Below are positions 14,786 through 17,207 of a DNA stretch of 17,207 nt, one piece after another. The position numbers were made by a program, and so were the translations under genes. Position 1 is the stretch's first letter, and every line of letters begins with the position of its first letter. The notes under the pieces were generated by a model, which ran no database searches, was not told the origin of the DNA, and saw nothing but the letters and a program-made list of their open reading frames with translations. Source of the stretch: an uncultured Kineosporia sp. (lineage in GTDB: Bacteria; Actinomycetota; Actinomycetes; Actinomycetales; Kineosporiaceae); the NCBI GenBank assembly GCA_937859855.1, contig CALMAR010000143.1, forward strand, positions 1-17,207, written 5' to 3'.

Positions 14786-15928
14786 TCAGCTGGGGAACGC
14801 GGTCCAGCGGGCGGCGGCCCAGACTCCGAACAGGATCAGCAGCACCGCGGCGGCGGCGAAGCCGGCGGTGATCTCGACATGCTGATGGGTGGTCTTGACG
14901 TGCCGGGGCAGGTCCTTGAGCACGTTCCGGAGCTGGCCGGCGTCGCTGGCGGCGAAGTAGGTCCCGCCGGTGATGGCGGCCACCTGGCGCAAGGTCGTCT
15001 CGTCGGCGACCAGGAAGTTCCGGCCGTTCCCGCCGGAGGGACCGCTGCTCAGGCTCTGGATGCTGCTGGTACCGAATCCCGCTCCGCCCAGCTGTTCGGC
15101 GGTGCAGGACATGCTGGTCGGATTGGTGGTGCCGAAGCCGATCGGAAACACCCGCACCCCGCTCAGGGCCGCCACCCGGGCGGCCGGCACCGGTTCGACC
15201 CCAGCGGTGTTGGCCCCGTCGGTGAGTAGCACCACGATCTCGGGGGCAGTACCGGTGCCCTTCGGCAGAGTGTCGTCACTGACGCCGCCGGAACTGGGAA
15301 CCGGGGCCGGATCCCCCAGTTCGGGGGCGCTGAACGGGTCGCCTGACCCCTTCAAGAACACGCTCTGGTCCGGGCGCTTGACGTCCGGATCGATCTCCGA
15401 GATGGCTTCGACCGACTTCAGGATGGCCGCGCCGATCGTGGTGCCACGGCCGGTGGTGAGCGAGTCCACCGTCTCCAGCAGTAGCTTGCGCTCATGGGTC
15501 GGCGCCACCGCCACCTCGGCGAATCCGGAGAACACCACCAGGCCGATCCGGACGCTGCTGTCCTGCTCGGAGAGGAACTCCCGGACCGCGGACTGGGCCG
15601 CGGCCAGCCGGTTCGGTTCGACATCGGTGGCGCACATCGAGCCGGACACATCCAGCGCCAGGATCACGGCGGTGCCCGCAGTCGGCACCGGCACCGTGAT
15701 CTGTGGCCGCGCAGCGGCGAATCCCAGGCAGGCCAGCGCGGCCAGGATCAGCGCGAACGGCGCGTGCCGGCGCCACGGCACGGTGCTGGTCTGGGCCTTT
15801 CGGATCAGGGCCACGCTCGGGTGGATCACCGCGCGGCGGCGCCGGCGTCGCAGCACAGCGACGTACCAGACTGCCAGCGCGATCACGACGGCCAAGGTGA
15901 TCCCGGCGATGGGCCAGCTGAAAGTCAT
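14786..15928 (-). CDS. VWA-domain membrane protein (BatA-like), second of tandem pair
   Basis: 380 residues from ATG 15928, which lies 2 nt after the upstream VWA gene stop, so translation is coupled. The frame is open far upstream but that part is out of frame over the neighbour and is not real. There are two N-terminal membrane segments (about 5-26 and 56-73), a VWA domain from about 85 to 320, and one C-terminal membrane helix (about 350-375). The metal (MIDAS) motif is complete: DVSGS at 93-97, Thr164 in GTTIG, and TDGAN at 236-240. Between the second and third MIDAS motifs, about 175-228, there is a polar Pro/Gly/Ser-rich insert (KGSGDPFSAPELGDPAPV) missing from its partner. Such proteins act with MoxR ATPases and DUF58 proteins, probably in envelope protein maturation or stress. 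Confidence 0.9.
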   Translation of the reverse strand: MTFSWPIAGITLAVVIALAVWYVAVLRRRRRRAVIHPSVALIRKAQTSTVPWRRHAPFALILAALACLGFAAARPQITVPVPTAGTAVILALDVSGSMCATDVEPNRLAAAQSAVREFLSEQDSSVRIGLVVFSGFAEVAVAPTHERKLLLETVDSLTTGRGTTIGAAILKSVEAISEIDPDVKRPDQSVFLKGSGDPFSAPELGDPAPVPSSGGVSDDTLPKGTGTAPEIVVLLTDGANTAGVEPVPAARVAALSGVRVFPIGFGTTNPTSMSCTAEQLGGAGFGTSSIQSLSSGPSGGNGRNFLVADETTLRQVAAITGGTYFAASDAGQLRNVLKDLPRHVKTTHQHVEITAGFAAAAVLLILFGVWAAARWTAFPS

Positions 15929-15930
15929 AG

Positions 15931-16920
15931 CTAGATCACCCGTCCGAACCAGGCCAGCGAAAGGCACATGCCCGCCAGCAGCAGCAGACCCGCAGCCAAA
16001 CAGAACACAGCGGTCACGTCGGTCCGCACCGCGCTGATCGTGAACGACCTGGGAACCCTGGCATTGATACCGGCCAGCGAATCCTGCGCACTGGCGTAGG
16101 AGCCGCCAGTGGTGGCCGCGATCTCGCGCAGAACCGAATCGTTCAACGCGGTGGCCACCTGGAAACCGCCGATGTCCAGCACGGTTCCCTGGGCGGTGCC
16201 GAAACCGACCGGGTACACCCGCACGCCGGCCGTGGAGGCGACGCCGGCCACCTTGACCGGATCCGGATCCGAGGTGTTCTCGCCATCGGTCATCAGCACC
16301 ACCGCCGCCGAGCGGAAATACCCCAGGTCCGGTCCGCTGGCTTCCAATGATCCGTCCACGTCGTCCAGCCGCAGCGGTTTGCCGGAGATCGCACTGAGCG
16401 CGGCCTGCAGGCCCCGGCCGACGCCGGTGTCGCCCTGCGGCTGGAGCCGGTCGATCGCGGAGATCACCGACGGCCGGTCGGTGGTCGGGCGCTGCGTGAT
16501 CACTCCGGAACCGCCGAACGCCACCACGCCCACCCGGATCGCGGACGGCTGTTTGCCGACGAAGGTGCGGGCCGCCGACTTGGCCGCCTCCAGCCTGCTC
16601 GGAGTGGCGTCCTTGGCGGCCATACTGCCGGACACATCGATGGCCAGCACCACGGTGCCCTCGAAGTGCGGCTTGGCCACGGTGGCCTGCGGCCGGGCCA
16701 GCGCCACCAGCAGCACCACCAGGGCGGCCAGGAACAGCGACGGCGGCGCGTGCTGCCGGCGTCCCAGCCGCGAGGTCCGGGAGGAGTCGATGGCCACCAG
16801 CCCAAGAGCGGCCAGCTGGGTCCGGCGCGCGGCCCGGCGGGCCAGCAGTGCCCGGTAGCCGCGGATCAGCAACGGCACCAGGAGCAACAACAGGAGCATC
16901 CAAGGCCAGTCGAAACTCAT
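15931..16920 (-). CDS. VWA-domain membrane protein (BatA-like), first of tandem pair
   Basis: 329 residues from ATG 16920, whose first bases overlap the stop of the DUF58 gene (ATGA). The N-terminus has two membrane helices (SFDWPWMLLLLLLVPLLI and SLFLAALVVLLVALARPQ) around a basic cytoplasmic loop, as in BatA/BatB proteins. The VWA domain follows with a full MIDAS: DVSGS at 95-99, Thr165 in GDTGVG, and TDGEN at 211-215. A final membrane helix lies at about 301-325. The VWA domain likely binds partner proteins through a Mg2+ ion. The order DUF58 - VWA - VWA matches the MoxR-associated operons of mycobacteria (Rv1479-Rv1481 region) and many other bacteria. The exact role is unsettled. Confidence 0.92.
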   Translation of the reverse strand: MSFDWPWMLLLLLLVPLLIRGYRALLARRAARRTQLAALGLVAIDSSRTSRLGRRQHAPPSLFLAALVVLLVALARPQATVAKPHFEGTVVLAIDVSGSMAAKDATPSRLEAAKSAARTFVGKQPSAIRVGVVAFGGSGVITQRPTTDRPSVISAIDRLQPQGDTGVGRGLQAALSAISGKPLRLDDVDGSLEASGPDLGYFRSAAVVLMTDGENTSDPDPVKVAGVASTAGVRVYPVGFGTAQGTVLDIGGFQVATALNDSVLREIAATTGGSYASAQDSLAGINARVPRSFTISAVRTDVTAVFCLAAGLLLLAGMCLSLAWFGRVI

Positions 16921-17207
16921 GACCGGCCCCGCTGCTGGTCCTGGCGGTCCAGCCGGGACCCCTGACGCGCCCCCGGCAACGCTCGCTTGCGCAAGTCGGC
17001 GATCCGGATGATCGACCGGACCAGGTCCTCATCGGTACGCACTGAGTACAGATCGGTGCCGGCCCTGCGAGCAGCTTCGATCAGCGCCGCCTCGCGCTCA
17101 GCGGCGGCCTCCCGCAACCGCCGCTGGAACGCCGGATCACTGGTGTTGACGAAGATCTGCTCCCCGGTCTCGGCGTCCTCGACGTAGACCATCCCGGCGT
17201 CCGGCAA
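16917..17207 (-). CDS. DUF58 protein, C-terminal 96 residues only
   Basis: The 5' part lies beyond the right window edge. The visible tail shows the end of a DUF58 protein: LPDAGMVYVEDAETGEQIF, then TSDPAFQRRLREAAAEREAAL, and a last block SVRTDEDLVRSIIRIADLRKR. Relatives have a membrane-anchored N-terminus and a DUF58/VWA-like domain and sit between a MoxR AAA+ ATPase gene and VWA genes. The stop overlaps the start of the next gene by 4 bases (ATGA), a sign of translational coupling. A moxR gene would be expected upstream, off-window. The role is presumed to be as part of a MoxR chaperone system. Confidence 0.88.
   Translation of the reverse strand: MPDAGMVYVEDAETGEQIFVNTSDPAFQRRLREAAAEREAALIEAARRAGTDLYSVRTDEDLVRSIIRIADLRKRALPGARQGSRLDRQDQQRGRS

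Noticed and set aside
15929..17032. Long upstream extension of the minus-strand frame that holds the second VWA gene (748 codons in total)
   Set aside because: Upstream of ATG 15928 the frame overlaps the first VWA gene in another frame and reads Arg/Gly-rich nonsense. Only the last 380 residues have VWA motifs.

Overview
The window is high-GC DNA with strong G/C preference at third codon positions. It carries gene families typical of Actinomycetota: a Ddn-type F420-dependent reductase, an Rv2258c-like methyltransferase, riboswitch-controlled CbtBA, a large LAL-type LuxR regulator, and a DUF58/von Willebrand factor A (VWA) operon. I would place it in a soil-type actinobacterium but cannot name a genus. 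No tRNA, rRNA, CRISPR array, insertion sequence or phage gene was seen.

Left part (1-2310): two minus-strand genes, a secreted CBM32/discoidin-type protein cut by the window edge and an AI-2E-family (PerM-like) membrane protein. A hairpin and a perfect inverted repeat lie between them. Next comes the wreck of a minus-strand proline racemase / trans-3-hydroxy-L-proline dehydratase gene (2310-2781). It is broken by a 1-nt loss, a five-copy 8-bp tandem expansion and a large internal deletion.

Middle part (2840-7900): a plus-strand cobalamin riboswitch precedes cbtB and cbtA, a predicted B12-regulated cobalt uptake pair. A hemerythrin-like protein (minus) is divergent from a GAF/LuxR regulator (plus). 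A 57-codon acidic Pro-rich ORF and an alpha/beta hydrolase follow, and the hydrolase converges on a Ddn-like reductase with a 4-bp gap.

Right part (8025-14730): an epoxide hydrolase (minus) is divergent from a three-gene operon: a winged-helix SAM methyltransferase, a group II PLP decarboxylase, and a 969-residue LAL regulator. The regulator is thrown out of frame by a run of ten G just before its LuxR DNA-binding domain. Together these look like a small-molecule decarboxylation and methylation cassette with its own regulator; the substrate cannot be read from sequence.

Right edge (14786-17207, minus): a tightly coupled DUF58 - VWA - VWA (BatA-like) operon entering from outside the window, where a MoxR AAA+ ATPase would be expected.

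The least ordinary observations are the repeat-expanded racemase pseudogene, the poly-G frameshift in the LAL regulator, the compact cobalamin riboswitch in front of cbtB, and the decarboxylase/methyltransferase/regulator operon. None is demonstrably a new system from sequence alone.
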